From contig OY743168.1 of NCBI GenBank assembly GCA_963555705.1, forward strand, positions 18,730,139 through 18,794,138: a stretch of 64,000 nucleotides of DNA, in the 5' to 3' direction. Below are positions 1 to 11,330 of this stretch, piece after piece. A program made the position numbers and the translations under genes. The stretch is from Ligustrum vulgare. Lineage: Eukaryota > Streptophyta > Magnoliopsida > Lamiales > Oleaceae. The notes under the pieces were generated by a model. The model saw nothing but the letters and a program-made list of their open reading frames with translations, searched no databases and had not been told where the DNA came from. Each line of letters starts with the position of its first letter. Position 1 is the first letter of the stretch.

Positions 1-15
1 CAAGAGAAAGACATG

Positions 16-133
16 TAGAATTAGACCATTGTACAAACTACAAAGGATTCTTGTTTGAGACAGCTGGGCTTATCCTTAATTTCATTAAATTTAAGGACGT
101 GGTCACCACAAATTATAGACCCAGTCAACAAAT
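16..133. repeat. diverged direct repeat, copy 1
   Basis: This segment resembles the one at about 2098-2195. Both contain a tagaatt-gacca start, a gattcttgtt-gagacagct core, a ggt-accaca block and end near ccagtcaac. The copies differ by many substitutions and small indels. No coding signal is visible; the rest of 1-2671 is AT-rich intergenic DNA. Confidence 0.55.
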
Positions 134-1473
134 ATAATAAAATTTAAGGACGTGGTTACCACAAATTAGCACTTGTTTGAGACCCATTATTTGAAAAAAA
201 TTATAGTTTGAAATAGTATTTTTAAGAGGATGTTTTGAATAAATTTGATTGGCAAATAATGGGGGCCAAACAAGTCACTTATTGTCACTCGATTTAATGA
301 ATTTGATTAGTAGTTGGATTACTGGACTTGTGTCGAATATCAAAATAACAATAGGTTGAAACTAACAATTATGTTTAAAGTGTCAAATGTTCCACTTAAA
401 AATTAATCGAACACTTAAAACATTTTTGTTGAAGGTGGACAACACAATATAATCTACCTCGAACAGCAGAGCAGCAATCTCGCATATTAATATTTACCTA
501 TAATAAACATAGGATTTCATTGAAACTTTAATAAAGACGTCGGCTGGTGGTTTTGGTACTCAAAGATAGTACGTGGCGAAATTTCACTCTTTTTTCTTCT
601 TTTATATTTTCCAATCCCCCCCCCCCCCCTTTCTCAAATTTAGCAACTCCATGAATATTGGTGATTTTTTATTTTATTTTTAGTTTTTAGAACAATCACA
701 AAAATACACACATAAATTCCCGTCAAAATGAAATTTCTATATCATAAATATTTTTTGTAAAAAATTAATATTTATTACATATTTACTAAGAATTGTAATA
801 AACATATTTTATGTAAATGTGTTACATTGAAAATGAAAAATTGAATTAATATATTTGAATATAAGTAAATGTGCTAGAATATGTGTAAATAAATTACTTT
901 AAAGAAAAATTATACTAAATATTATTTGGAGGATCATACAATACAAAAATTTCAGATTCGACCATTTATTAAGAAGAAACAGTTTGTAAAGGAAAGTGGT
1001 TGAAGTTAAAATAACTTTGAAGAATCTTCTTGCTGCTTAATAAACTTTTATTGCTTTCTAGGTCATTTTTATATCTAATTTTCATATTCTAATTTCAATT
1101 CCTAATGAAGAGTCGCGAGCCTTGCAGATATTTAGTATCGAATACCATTTTGATTTAAAATTAATGCTATCTTCAAAAAAAATAAAAAATTATTGTTATT
1201 AGTAAATTAAATGATGCATTCATCTATATCTATATCTTAATATATATAAAATGCTATTATTAAAATTTCATTTTTCGTTCAATTTTTTTATTTTATTTTT
1301 GCCAAGTTAACAATATGTTAACTAATATATAACAATCATATGGAAGCAACGTTTGGTTCAAGCCAGTTAGCTTCAAGTGTGGTTCAGAAAATGTCAAATA
1401 TAATGTTATACCATACAAACAATATCTAGAGCTTGAACTTAATTTGACGTGTCATGATATTCTATCCACTCTA

Positions 1474-1577
1474 TTCTACTACACTGGGTGCTACACCCTC
1501 ACATGAAGGGTGTGACCTCTAATTATGAGACTGGCCCCACACCATCCATGTGAGAGAGGAAACTTGGTGTGGTAGAA
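1474..1577. repeat. short inverted repeat (hairpin, MITE-like)
   Basis: The arm starting ttctactacac and carrying ctcacatg is imperfectly repeated in inverted form by the arm with catgtgag that ends ggtgtggtagaa. The whole is about 104 bp with a short loop. I found no clear target-site duplication, so it may be a MITE remnant or simply a hairpin. Confidence 0.45.
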
Positions 1578-2097
1578 CATGATGGGTAAAGTAGAATAAT
1601 TATAATTTGACAACATACAAATTGTAAGATATTGTAATAAAACATGTTTATTATTGAGAATTTCGTTACTAGAATTAGTGTATATATAAATGTAACAAAT
1701 ATTATTTATCGGTTCAAATAATGACATTAGAAGTGGTCAAATCTGTGCACCGTACATGTGCTAGATTAGTCATATACAAATTGAAAGTGTCAAATTCGCC
1801 ATATACTGTGATTTATATATATATAAAATATGGATCTGTTAGGCAACTTGGTGATATATTTTTTTTCTTGATTTTTTAAAGTAGAATATGATTAAAAAGT
1901 AATTTCGAAAATGTTTGAAATTATAAATGATAATTAATTAGTTAAAGAATCACATCGTTGAAGAAAACAATGCCATTTTCAAAACTGTCAAAATAATTGA
2001 GTTTATTTTATAACATTATTCTATTTGCAAGGTTGACATGAACTAAACATATTCAATGCTTCTAAAGATAAAGTAGAAAATTCTTGTTATTAAGAAA

Positions 2098-2195
2098 TAG
2101 AATTTGACCAGAGTACAAATGATTCTTGTTAGAGACAGCTCATCTTTAATTTCTATACAACATGGGTACCACAACCCATTGATCCAGTCAACACG
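2098..2195. repeat. diverged direct repeat, copy 2
   Basis: This is the partner of the repeat at 16-133, in the same orientation about 2.1 kb away. It lies in AT-rich intergenic DNA downstream of the ROH1-like gene. Confidence 0.5.
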
Positions 2196-2725
2196 AAGGT
2201 TGAAAGTCAACCCAGGAATAAAATAAAATTCAATCCTCTTCATTGCAGATCACGCCTCGAAACATTTTTTTTTGTCCAACTGACCATGATGTCCCAACAG
2301 ATTGAGAAAATGGGTTAAAAATGCATATAGATGACATTGAGAGAAATCACAATGATTCAAAAGGCAACTTACACCACTCAAGTTATTAGTCTAGATCCAG
2401 TGGAGTGACATGTTTCCATTATTGTTAAATCACTTTACAGGATCTCGACACATAAAATTAAGGTGTAAATGTGGGTTTGCAAGTCGAGTGGCCTTCTAGA
2501 ACAAAGTTGACGAGAAAAACGAAACCATTGATGATGAATATTCAAAAAGTTTAAGAACATATTCATTTCAGTAGCAGCAAACCTATGTCTCATTTCTTTG
2601 ACTACTTTAAAGTGGCTACATCTTCAAAGGAAAATTCACTTGAAATATTGATTTAGCAAAAAAAGATAAAAATAAATAACATTACTCTACCTCTTAAACA
2701 TTTTTCTTGAGTAACCCAAATTGTA

Positions 2726-3805
2726 TCAATTGTTACTATTTGGCCGTCCAATACAAGCGAGACACTCAGTTCTGCTTCGCACAATCCTATGAAACACTTC
2801 TCTAACCCGACGCTCTAAAGGATCCAAATGATCCTTCACTGCTTTAAAAACTAGTCCAAGCTCCTCAACTCTCTGCCTCACTTCCCCTTCCTTTTCCTCA
2901 GCCAAGGGGAATCGAACAGAATCAGCCAACTCATTCATTCGTCTCGCCCATTTTTCAATCTCGTGAATCTCCTTCAACAACCCACTAGCATTTCTCCTGT
3001 TCCGTTTCTTCGACTCCTCCAGAATCTTCTCGTGGAGGGAGAGAATAGGAATGGCCCAAACAAACTGCCTAGTCGCACAAAATTGTGTCTGAAGGCCGCG
3101 GTCTTGGCAGGGGATTGCAGCCACCAGTGCCCACATCGCGAATAGAAGCACGTGGTTCATGGTGAAAACAGCCACATTCAGTCCATGCGTGGCGCAAATC
3201 TCGCTCGTTCGCGGCACCGCCAAGTTGTTGCCAATTGCTTGTAACTGCCTAGCGGCAGACCATGACCGGGAAACGCTCCATGAAAGGGATCGGAAATGGC
3301 CGAAAGACTTGTGCTCCCTCTGCACGTTGTTCTGTCCAAAGGACCGATTTCTACGCGCAGGAGTTGAATTCGACTCTTTTTCGTCCACCATTGCGATGTC
3401 CAAATCAATCAAGGCCTTTTTAGCACGACGAAATTGGCCTTCCCCGATGCTCTGTTGATTGTCCAATGCGCATAGAACAATCTCCAACTGATTCTTCCAT
3501 TGCCTGATCTGCTCGATGCCATCACGAATTGCGTTGCAAACATCTAAAGCCTTGACATTTCTCTCAAAGAATTCGGAAATGTATCGATCCATGGGGGCTC
3601 GATTGAAGAAACCTCGATTCTTCGAAACGATGACACCAAATTCCTCTTGGCAACAGAGGAATGCATCTAAAAGTTTGTGAATCCACGGAAGTGAGAGCAA
3701 CTGATTGGAGTCTGCCGCAGCCAAATCGTGAAACCTTTCAGCCACGTGTTTTTGGAAGGATTCCAATTCATTTCCATGGGCAGTGGCGTCATGAGTAGAG
3801 TCCAT
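2726..3805 (-). CDS. ROH1/BYPASS1-like protein (DUF793 family)
   Basis: Intronless gene read on the minus strand. The first ATG in the long frame is at 3805, giving 359 residues. Seen in the sequence: RRDQVHSMD just around the start, [14 protein letters not shown] and [12 protein letters not shown] near the N-terminus, [18 protein letters not shown] at about residue 80, a hydrophobic segment [19 protein letters not shown] in the middle, and [19 protein letters not shown] at the C-terminus. These match the plant DUF793/BPS1-like family. In Arabidopsis ROH1 was described as an Exo70-interacting protein linked to seed-coat mucilage; that role is family knowledge, not shown here. Known members carry about 25-30 more N-terminal residues, starting MPAT. 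Here an ATG reading MPATD exists at about 3895 but is out of frame with the rest, so an indel has probably separated the start from the body. The gene may be expressed from the internal ATG, or be decaying. Confidence is high for the family, moderate for the start. Confidence 0.9.
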   Translation of the reverse strand: MDSTHDATAHGNELESFQKHVAERFHDLAAADSNQLLSLPWIHKLLDAFLCCQEEFGVIVSKNRGFFNRAPMDRYISEFFERNVKALDVCNAIRDGIEQIRQWKNQLEIVLCALDNQQSIGEGQFRRAKKALIDLDIAMVDEKESNSTPARRNRSFGQNNVQREHKSFGHFRSLSWSVSRSWSAARQLQAIGNNLAVPRTSEICATHGLNVAVFTMNHVLLFAMWALVAAIPCQDRGLQTQFCATRQFVWAIPILSLHEKILEESKKRNRRNASGLLKEIHEIEKWARRMNELADSVRFPLAEEKEGEVRQRVEELGLVFKAVKDHLDPLERRVREVFHRIVRSRTECLACIGRPNSNN

Positions 3806-5550
3806 AGAATGGACCTGATCACGGCGTCTGCTCAAAATGGGAAATCCTAAGATTGGGGAAGATGGTGTTGGTGATGATGTCTGTAGCTGGCATTTCCTAG
3901 CTTACATGAAAAAGTTACAATTTCCAAGAAATCCTTCAAAAGTGAGAACAAAAATTCAATCTCAAAGCACACGATGAAACAGAAAAGGGCAAAAACTCAA
4001 ATTTTTTTTTTTTCCCTTGCCAAACCAACGATCCTAGGGGCTAGGTACAAGAAAATGTGATAAAATCAAACAGACCCTGGGATTATAATTGATACACAAA
4101 CTACGAAATATCAAATTCTTGAAGACCCATTATACAAAAAAATTCAACAAGATTCAATACTGCCGGAACAGTAAATACTGATATTTCAAGAAACTTTTTA
4201 CTTCTTCTAATTCTGCCAAGAAAAAACAAAATTGTAAACCGAACCGCAAAAACCCAGATTGAAAAGATTCAAGAAACTACGTATGCCAAATGGGTTGATA
4301 TATTGAGAAGGAAAGGGCAACAAAAGGGGATATTTGAAACTCTATTGGAATTGGTGGTCTTATATGAATTTGTACCGCGTATCATACATGGAAGAGGACA
4401 GAATATCTTTTGGTGCAACGATTCGAAAAAGTAGTACTATAATTAGGAAGTGGCTTTTCTACCCGTGCGATATATGAGAATGTGTTTATCATAATGATTT
4501 CGATCGAAAATTATGATAATATGTTAATTATATAATAATATTTTAATATAAAATATTATTATTGAATTCAAAACTTTAAAAAAAAATAATAATAATAATC
4601 ATCATAGAAAATACAATATGTACAAAAAAAATTTAATAGAAAATATTATTGCAAAACTTTAAAAAAGACAAGAATAATTAAAATAGGAAATGCAATAATC
4701 AATATGTATAAAACTAATCAAAATTAGAAAATCCTATCTTTATAGGATTTTTTTCTTTTTCTCTTTTAAAAAAAATAATATCTTTATTTATTTAATTGAC
4801 ATAATAGGAAGTAAAACTTTAATGATTATTTATTTATTTATTTTCATAATATATTAATCCATTTTTTTCATTTCTAATGTAACACATTAATTATCAATCA
4901 AGTATGAAATTATTCGTTCAAAAGTAACTTTTTTGGATTAGTCACTTATAATTTTTTCTTTAATAATCTAAATGAAAAACTTATAAAAATACTCAATATA
5001 AGGAATATTCTTAGTTCTTCCTTTTTTTAGTAAGTGGAAAACTCATAAAAATACCCAATATACAGAATATTTTTAAGTTCTTTAGGCTAAAACATTTTCG
5101 GGTTAATTAAATATTTTTAACACATTTTATAATATAATTGTATATTTCTAAAAAAATTAATAATATTTTTCTTAAAAAAGACGAATATCAATGAAATTTT
5201 TAATGACAATGAAAAAACAATTTTTCAATCACTATAATTACCTCAAAATTATAAATAAACCAATTTATAAATCACTGTAATTACCAAATTGAGGCTTGAT
5301 TTCAAATATAATATATTTTAACTTTCGATTAAGTCTATTTTTTAATGTATAGCTTACATATATTTTATTCGAATTTCAATATATTAATTAATATTTTTTA
5401 TTTATAATTTTTATAAATATGCCAATAAAAGAAATGACTAAATTTGTCAAAAGTAAAAAAATTATTAAATTTTATTTAATTCATGCATTGGTAACAAAAA
5501 GTTGATACAATAATTAATATTCTTATAATATGTACACTGAAAAACATACT
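3806..5550. other. AT-rich region upstream of the ROH1-like gene
   Basis: The first 100 bp include the displaced N-terminal codons of the ROH1-like gene. The remainder is very AT-rich with many A/T runs. No coding region, RNA gene or clear element boundary could be supported. Promoter elements must lie here but none stands out. Confidence 0.5.
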
Positions 5551-5688
5551 CATTTAATATTCTTGTATTTGATACATTTTAAAACCTGTTCGCTGGAAAC
5601 ACACCGCAAGTGCACGTATCATTTAATATTCTTGTGTTTGATACATTTTAAAACCTGTTCGCTGGAAACACACCGCAAGTGCACGTAT
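5551..5688. repeat. tandem duplication, 69-bp period, two units
   Basis: Units 5551-5619 and 5620-5688 are almost identical; I see one difference (tgtattt versus tgtgttt). Each contains cctgttcgctgg followed by cgcaagtgcacg. The second unit runs into an LTR-like relic, so the duplication straddles the relic's probable left boundary. Confidence 0.85.
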
Positions 5689-7290
5689 CATATACAAGTG
5701 ATAGTGAACTAAATGAGTCTGATTTATCGATCACACAAGAATTGTCTATTTCAATTACACTCTAGTTTAATCAATCTAAACAAGAAACACACACAATAAA
5801 ATTTTGGTTTTGGAAATGTTTTAGTATTAGAATTAAATTCACAATTGTAAATAAATAAATAGAAAATGGTGATAATTTGATGATAAAGGAGTGTTAGGAT
5901 TCTTGATTTCACTTGACCATTATCTAATTGAATTCTCAACAAGTCAAAAGAAATGCAATTTACTAAGCATGTTAGATCCAATTTTCCAATTTTAGTCAAT
6001 TACCTCTCTCAAGTGAAATCAACCATAATTAGTGGAATTAACCTACTATATCTCTATGTCGATTAAAAATACACCAAATGTATTAAACCTTTGTGAAAAT
6101 AATTCGATGGATCATCTAGAGTTTTAGGTATATCTCTATCCTAAACAAAAAACTAGAGCAAATATTGTATTGATCTAGAATACACAACAATTTCTTAATA
6201 ATTGCACAATCTATGAAATCCAAGCATACATGTGGCTACAATAAATGTAAGTCAATAAATACAACAATAAATGTACAAGATAATAAATAGCTTAAATTCT
6301 TAATACAAGTATCAATATATTCTAAGCTAGGTCAAGCTTCATCAATAATTCCAACACTAAATAACTTGACTCATAGTGAAATAACAATAAAATTTAAGAA
6401 TTAAATGTATCATTTCAACATGAAGTAAAGTAAATAGAGAAATAAGAAGATTAAGCAATAACACTTCCCTTTACCAATTATTCTTGCTTCAAAATATCAA
6501 TATTCTTCCACAGTGGTATGGGTATTTCTCCCCTCAATCAATATTCATCAACTAAACTAACTAATTACAAGAAAATAACAAAGAAAATGAAGAACAAATG
6601 AGAGAAGTGGGTTTTTGGGGGGTGAAAATGGAGTAAAAAGTGAAGAAACCTAGCCAAAACATTCAAAAATACCCAAAAATCATGTAGATCTGCGTCGGAC
6701 AGCATTTGGGCCAAATCGGGTCGCATCGGGTCAGCCTCAGTTAATTTTTTTTTTTTATTTGTATCGCGCGATCGCGTGGCACACTTCCAAATAGATCTGC
6801 TCCGATTTTTACCTTGAGCCGCGCGCGCCACCAGGTTCAGACCACGCGTCGTTTGCGTGGTTCAGCTGAGTGAGTGTTTGCGGTCTGGTCCTTCAGTTAA
6901 TTACCATCAAGGTCCTCAAACTATCAAAGTCGGTCAACTTGGTCCCCAAAATTTCCGATTTTTTCAAAATGTCCTTCCAAAATTGCATTGATATCCTTCG
7001 ACTTTTGAAAAGTTGCAATTTAGTCCCTCGATCAATTGCACATGTGGTACACAACTTTTCGAAAGTGACAATTTGGTCCCCAGACTTTGAATCTTTGATA
7101 GATTTGATTCTTTTCTCCTCAATTTCTTCAATTATTCATCTATTTAGCTTTTTTCTTGTGTTTTCTCCATGTAGTTGAATGTTGAACCTATTTAACCACA
7201 AAATATGCACAATTAAATATGTATTTGTCCAAATTACTCAGAAAGTATTACTATAAATGTATGGAATATGCATGTAAAATGCACTCAACA
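5587..7290. mobile_element. LTR-retrotransposon relic, possibly a solo LTR
   Basis: The block begins TGTTCGCTGG plus a cgcaagtgcacg motif and ends gcactcaaca, so it has TG and CA termini. The flanks are aaacc on the left and aaact on the right, an imperfect 5-bp duplication. The left boundary could be 5587 or 5656 because of the 69-bp duplication. It has a GC-rich patch with cgcgcgatcgcg at about 6765 and an array of gtcc-type phrases at 6890-7080. No coding domain is present. A similar caagtgcacg start occurs at 54.9 kb. Family and ends are uncertain. Confidence 0.4.
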
Positions 7291-8958
7291 AAACTCTTGT
7301 TTGGTAACCATTATTCATGATCACATTTTTTTCAAATTCATTTTCAATCGTACATTTTATCACTAAAATAATTCAGACATAAATTCAAAAGGATTCCCTA
7401 ATATTCAACTGTATATTCACAAAAAATTATTATTAAAACACATTATTTTAAAATAATGAGCCTCATTATGGTATATTAAGTTTTAAGTTCTTTAGTCAAA
7501 CATATTTTCGGGTTAGATAAATGATTTTAATTGTTAATGATTAAAACATAATTTTAATATCGGTAGTTACACATTTGATTGTCCCAGAATGTATTTTTAT
7601 AATAATAAAAATAATAATAATGACGTGTTACAACATATTACTATTGCTTTATTCAATGTTACCTTTATAATAATAATAAATAAATAATAATGATGGTAAT
7701 TATAATCAAGACATACAAATAACAATAACAAAACATACTAAACATTGATTGAATTCATTCAATGTTACCTTTATAATAATTAAAAAATACAAATAAAAAC
7801 AACAACATATTATTATTGATTTGTTTCGTGTGTTTGATACCCTTTAAAGCTCTATTTGATACACATCATTTTTCCAAACTCATTTTTAATTACACATTCT
7901 ATTACTAAAATAATCTACATATAAACTAAAAAAAAATCTCTGATATTCAACTGCATATTCTCCAAAAATTTACTGTTACAAACCACATTATTTTGAAATA
8001 TTACGTCTCATTATGATATATCATATTTGATGCAATATTATGTAGAAAGTGTACTCAAATATTTATATTCACGTAATTATTTTAACTAAATTTATTTATG
8101 TTTTTAATGTAATCATTAGAACTTATAAAATATAAATTTTATTATGTGTATATCAGTATTATTTTTGGAGCCAATCAAAAAATGAGTTATCTTTTAGGGG
8201 AAAAAAAATCGATGTAGAAAATTGGCAGATTCCCCCCTCCCCCCCGAAGGCAGGAAAAACTCTTATACTATGCTTCTTTTACATAGTAGTAGTAGAAGAA
8301 GAAGATAGAGATTATTCAAACCTCATTTTTTATATTCGCGTAATTAGTAATTACTTTAATTAAACGTATATTCTTTAATGCAATTATTACAATTTATAAA
8401 TTTTATTACTTTTCTCGACCCTGTTTGGCCCTTATAAAAACAAAATAAAATTCTTCTCCTCTTTTTAACCACACATTTATCAATAAAATAATATTACACA
8501 TAAATTCATAAAAGATTTTCTATTTTTTAACCACACATTCTCCTAAAAATTACTATTCAAAATAACATTTTTTCAAATAAACTTTTTTAAAATCAAAATC
8601 AAAATCAAAATCAAACCTGAGCATTATATATAAAAATTTACTCAAATATTTATATTAGTGTAATTACTTTAATTAGATTTATGTTTTTTAATGCAATCAT
8701 TACTATTTATTTCAAATAATTTTTAAATTTTGTGTAATGTCTATTTCAATTTATATTTGTTTATTTTGTTTAAATAGTGCCTATTAAATTTCAAAAGTAT
8801 GAGCATCAAAATATTACTAATTAATTAATTCAAAACAATTATTCAAAAGAAGGAAAAATAAGACAACCAAAAAACAAAGTCAAAATCATAATAAAAAGAA
8901 AAAAATAAAAAATAAAAAGATAATAGTGCGATTGTCAGAGTACAGCCGCACATTTTTG
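7291..8958. repeat. AT-rich dispersed MITE-like repeats
   Basis: Three diverged copies of one AT-rich module start at about 7296, 7846 and 8420. Each begins near tgtttgg or atttgat, then has acacattct or similar, ctaaaa-aat, a cattctcc or atattc block, and a tail near catta-t. A fourth related copy lies at about 26600-26780. There are no ORFs. Terminal repeats were not resolved. Confidence 0.4.
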
Positions 8959-8959
8959 A

Positions 8960-9119
8960 AATATATATATATATATATATATAAGTGGGATGTTGCTTGT
9001 TGGGTGGGCTGCAGTCCCTTTTTTTTTTCTTTCTCTCTTCTACAGTTCTACTCACTTGTGGCTCTTAGGCGGGATTTTTTGGAGGGAAATTTTTGGCAAC
9101 TATCCTCCTTTAATATTGT

Positions 9120-9164
<45 letters not shown>

Positions 9165-9259
9165 ATAAGATAAGATAAGATAGTAAATAATTTTTGATAT
9201 CTTTATCTTTATTATTATTATTATTATTATTATTATCATTATTATTATTATTATTATTT
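8960..9259. repeat. microsatellite cluster (AT, GATAA, ATT)
   Basis: An (AT)n run lies at 8960-8983 and another at about 9124-9162. Four GATAA-type units follow directly at 9163-9181, and an (ATT)n run lies at about 9211-9259 with one interruption. A longer (AT)n run of about 78 bp lies nearby at 9566-9643. Confidence 0.9.
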
Positions 9260-9263
9260 ATAT

Positions 9264-9562
9264 AAAAGTAGAAGTGAGGAGAGAGAGTCATTTTGGAGGA
9301 AAAATTACATTTAATGAATATCTCTCCTCATTTTTACTTTTACGTATAAAAATGAATAAAAATAAATAAAGAAAAGATAAATATTTTTGTAGGAAAAATT
9401 ATTATTTATTACATATTTAGTAAGATTTGTAATAAATATACTATGTGTAAATGTATTAAATTGAAAATAAAAAATTAAATTAATATATTTAAATATAAAT
9501 AATGTGATATATGTAAATTTATTATGTAGGAAATAATTTTTTTTTATATTTATATTTATATT

Positions 9563-9649
<87 letters not shown>

Positions 9650-10045
9650 TTATTATAAAATAAAAGTAGAAGCGAGGAGAGAGAATTATTTTGAAGGGAA
9701 AATTACATTTAACGAATCTCTCTCATCATTTCTACTTTTATGTATAATAAATAAATAAAAATAAATAAATAAAAGATAAATATTTTTGTTGGAAAATTAT
9801 TATTTATTACATATTTAGTAAGATTTTTAATAAATATACTATTTGTAAATGTATTAAACTGAAATTGAAAAAATTAGATTAATATATTTGAACATAAATA
9901 ATGTGATATCTATGTAAATTTATTATGTAGGAAATGAAAAAATCTTTATCTTTATTTTTATCTTTAAAAAAGTAAAAGTGATGAGAGAGTCATTTTGGAG
10001 GAAAAAATACATTTAATGAATTTCTCTCCTCATTTCTAATTTTAT
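9264..10045. repeat. three copies of a ~79-bp hairpin module
   Basis: Copies lie at about 9264-9342, 9662-9740 and 9966-10045. Each starts with an aaagta-aag-ga-gagag arm and ends with the inverted ctctc-tcat-tctaatttta-type arm around a conserved acatttaa-gaat centre. The first two are followed by a shared tail (aagataaatatttttgt, then ttattacatatttagtaag). A diverged tail also occurs at about 750-900. This looks like a small MITE-like unit multiplied by segmental duplication around (AT)n runs. Confidence 0.6.
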
Positions 10046-10083
10046 GTATAAAAAATAAATAAAAATATATAAAGAAAAGATAA

Positions 10084-10400
10084 AATGAAAAAATTAGATT
10101 AATATATTTGAACATAAAGAATGTGATATCTATGTAAATTTATTATGTAGGAAATGAAAAAATGGGATTAATATATTTGAACATAAATAAATGTGATATC
10201 TATGTAAATGTGTTATGTATGAAATGAAAAAATTATATTAATATATTTGAACATAAATGAATGTCATATCTATATAAATGTGTTAAATTAAAAATAAAAT
10301 TTTGGATTAATATGTTTGAAAATAAAAAATCCATGCTATATAAATTTGTTAAGTTAGAAATGAAGATTTTGAATCAATATATTTTGAAAATAAATAAATA
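10084..10400. repeat. degenerate tandem array, ~69-bp period
   Basis: Four to five head-to-tail units contain gaaatgaaaaaatt, ttaatatatttgaacataaa and gtgatatctatgtaaat. Later units are more diverged. The same unit is the tail of the hairpin modules just upstream, so the array probably grew by local duplication of that tail. Confidence 0.7.
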
Positions 10401-10745
10401 AAATCATTGAAATTTTATTTCCTAATATGTCAATAAATGAGTAGATTCTTCAATAAGCATATTACAAAAATAATTAATTATTTACTATCAACTTTTTATC
10501 TCCAATGATAAATTGGTAGAAAATTTAATCATTTCATCATTTTGACAAAAATTAACATATTTAAAAAATAAGGAAAAATAAAATATATTAATTAATATAT
10601 TGAATTTCGAATAAAATAAATGTTTAAAGTTTAAAATTCAATAACATTTTATATTGAAATTTTATTGAAATTATATTTTTTATTTGATATGATTGAATCA
10701 AAATATTTTCAAAATTATAATTTAAAAATTATATATTTTATGCTT

Positions 10746-10926
10746 CGATCGTAAGGATAGACAATTAGTATGAGGAATCTTTGCAGTGAAATAGTGAAAT
10801 TCGAAAGGCAAAAAGTGAAAACTGTGATAGACACGTCGATCGTAAGGATAGACAATTAGTATGAGGAATCTTTGCATGAAATAGTGAAATTCGAAAGGCA
10901 AAAAGTGAAAACTGTGATAGACACGC
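10746..10926. repeat. tandem duplication, 91-bp period, two units
   Basis: Units 10746-10836 and 10837-10926 both start cgatcgtaaggatag and end gtgatagacacg. They differ by about one small indel (tgcagtgaa versus tgcatgaa). An ORF can be read across both on the minus strand but reflects the repeat, not a gene. Confidence 0.9.
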
Positions 10927-10970
10927 CTCATCCGCGCAGTGGACACGGCTTAATTTGTTAGTTGTTACGC

Positions 10971-11144
10971 GTCCGTTTGGTAACTAATTTTTTTTTGTTT
11001 ATAAACATGTTTATAAATAATATAATTTTCTAAATTATTTTTTAATCACACACATTTTCTCTCTTCAATTTTTATCCATTACTTTTTACCTCAAAATCAT
11101 AAATAAACAAGTTTATAAATCAAACAGTGTTACCAAACGGAGAC
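10971..11144. mobile_element. small MITE with GTCCGTTTGGTAAC-type ends
   Basis: The left end GTCCGTTTGGTAAC is matched in inverted orientation by gttaccaaacggagac at the right. Inside, tttataaa blocks and acacattttctctc are also found in AT-rich DNA at about 26935-27180 and 28340-28420. I see no clean target-site duplication, so the superfamily is open. Confidence 0.55.
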
Positions 11145-11330
11145 AAAGGGTTTAATTGCCAATTGTTGCCTGGAATTTCGTGAACATCAAAACATACCCT
11201 CCGACTACAGATCCATTTATTATATTTTTTTATATCCCCATATATTTACCTATATATCCTATCCTATCCTACTATATTAAAAGAATCACTTCTTTTGACA
11301 CTATTCATAAGTGAAATAAGCCATTTTGTT

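Noticed and set aside
617..629. C-run, with others at 8234, 37797 (G) and 56817
   Set aside because: Simple homopolymers; they may be sequencing-sensitive but carry no annotation value.
5551..5688. Two near-identical units considered as a CRISPR-like array
   Set aside because: Only two abutting units without spacers, in a plant nuclear context; it is a simple tandem duplication.
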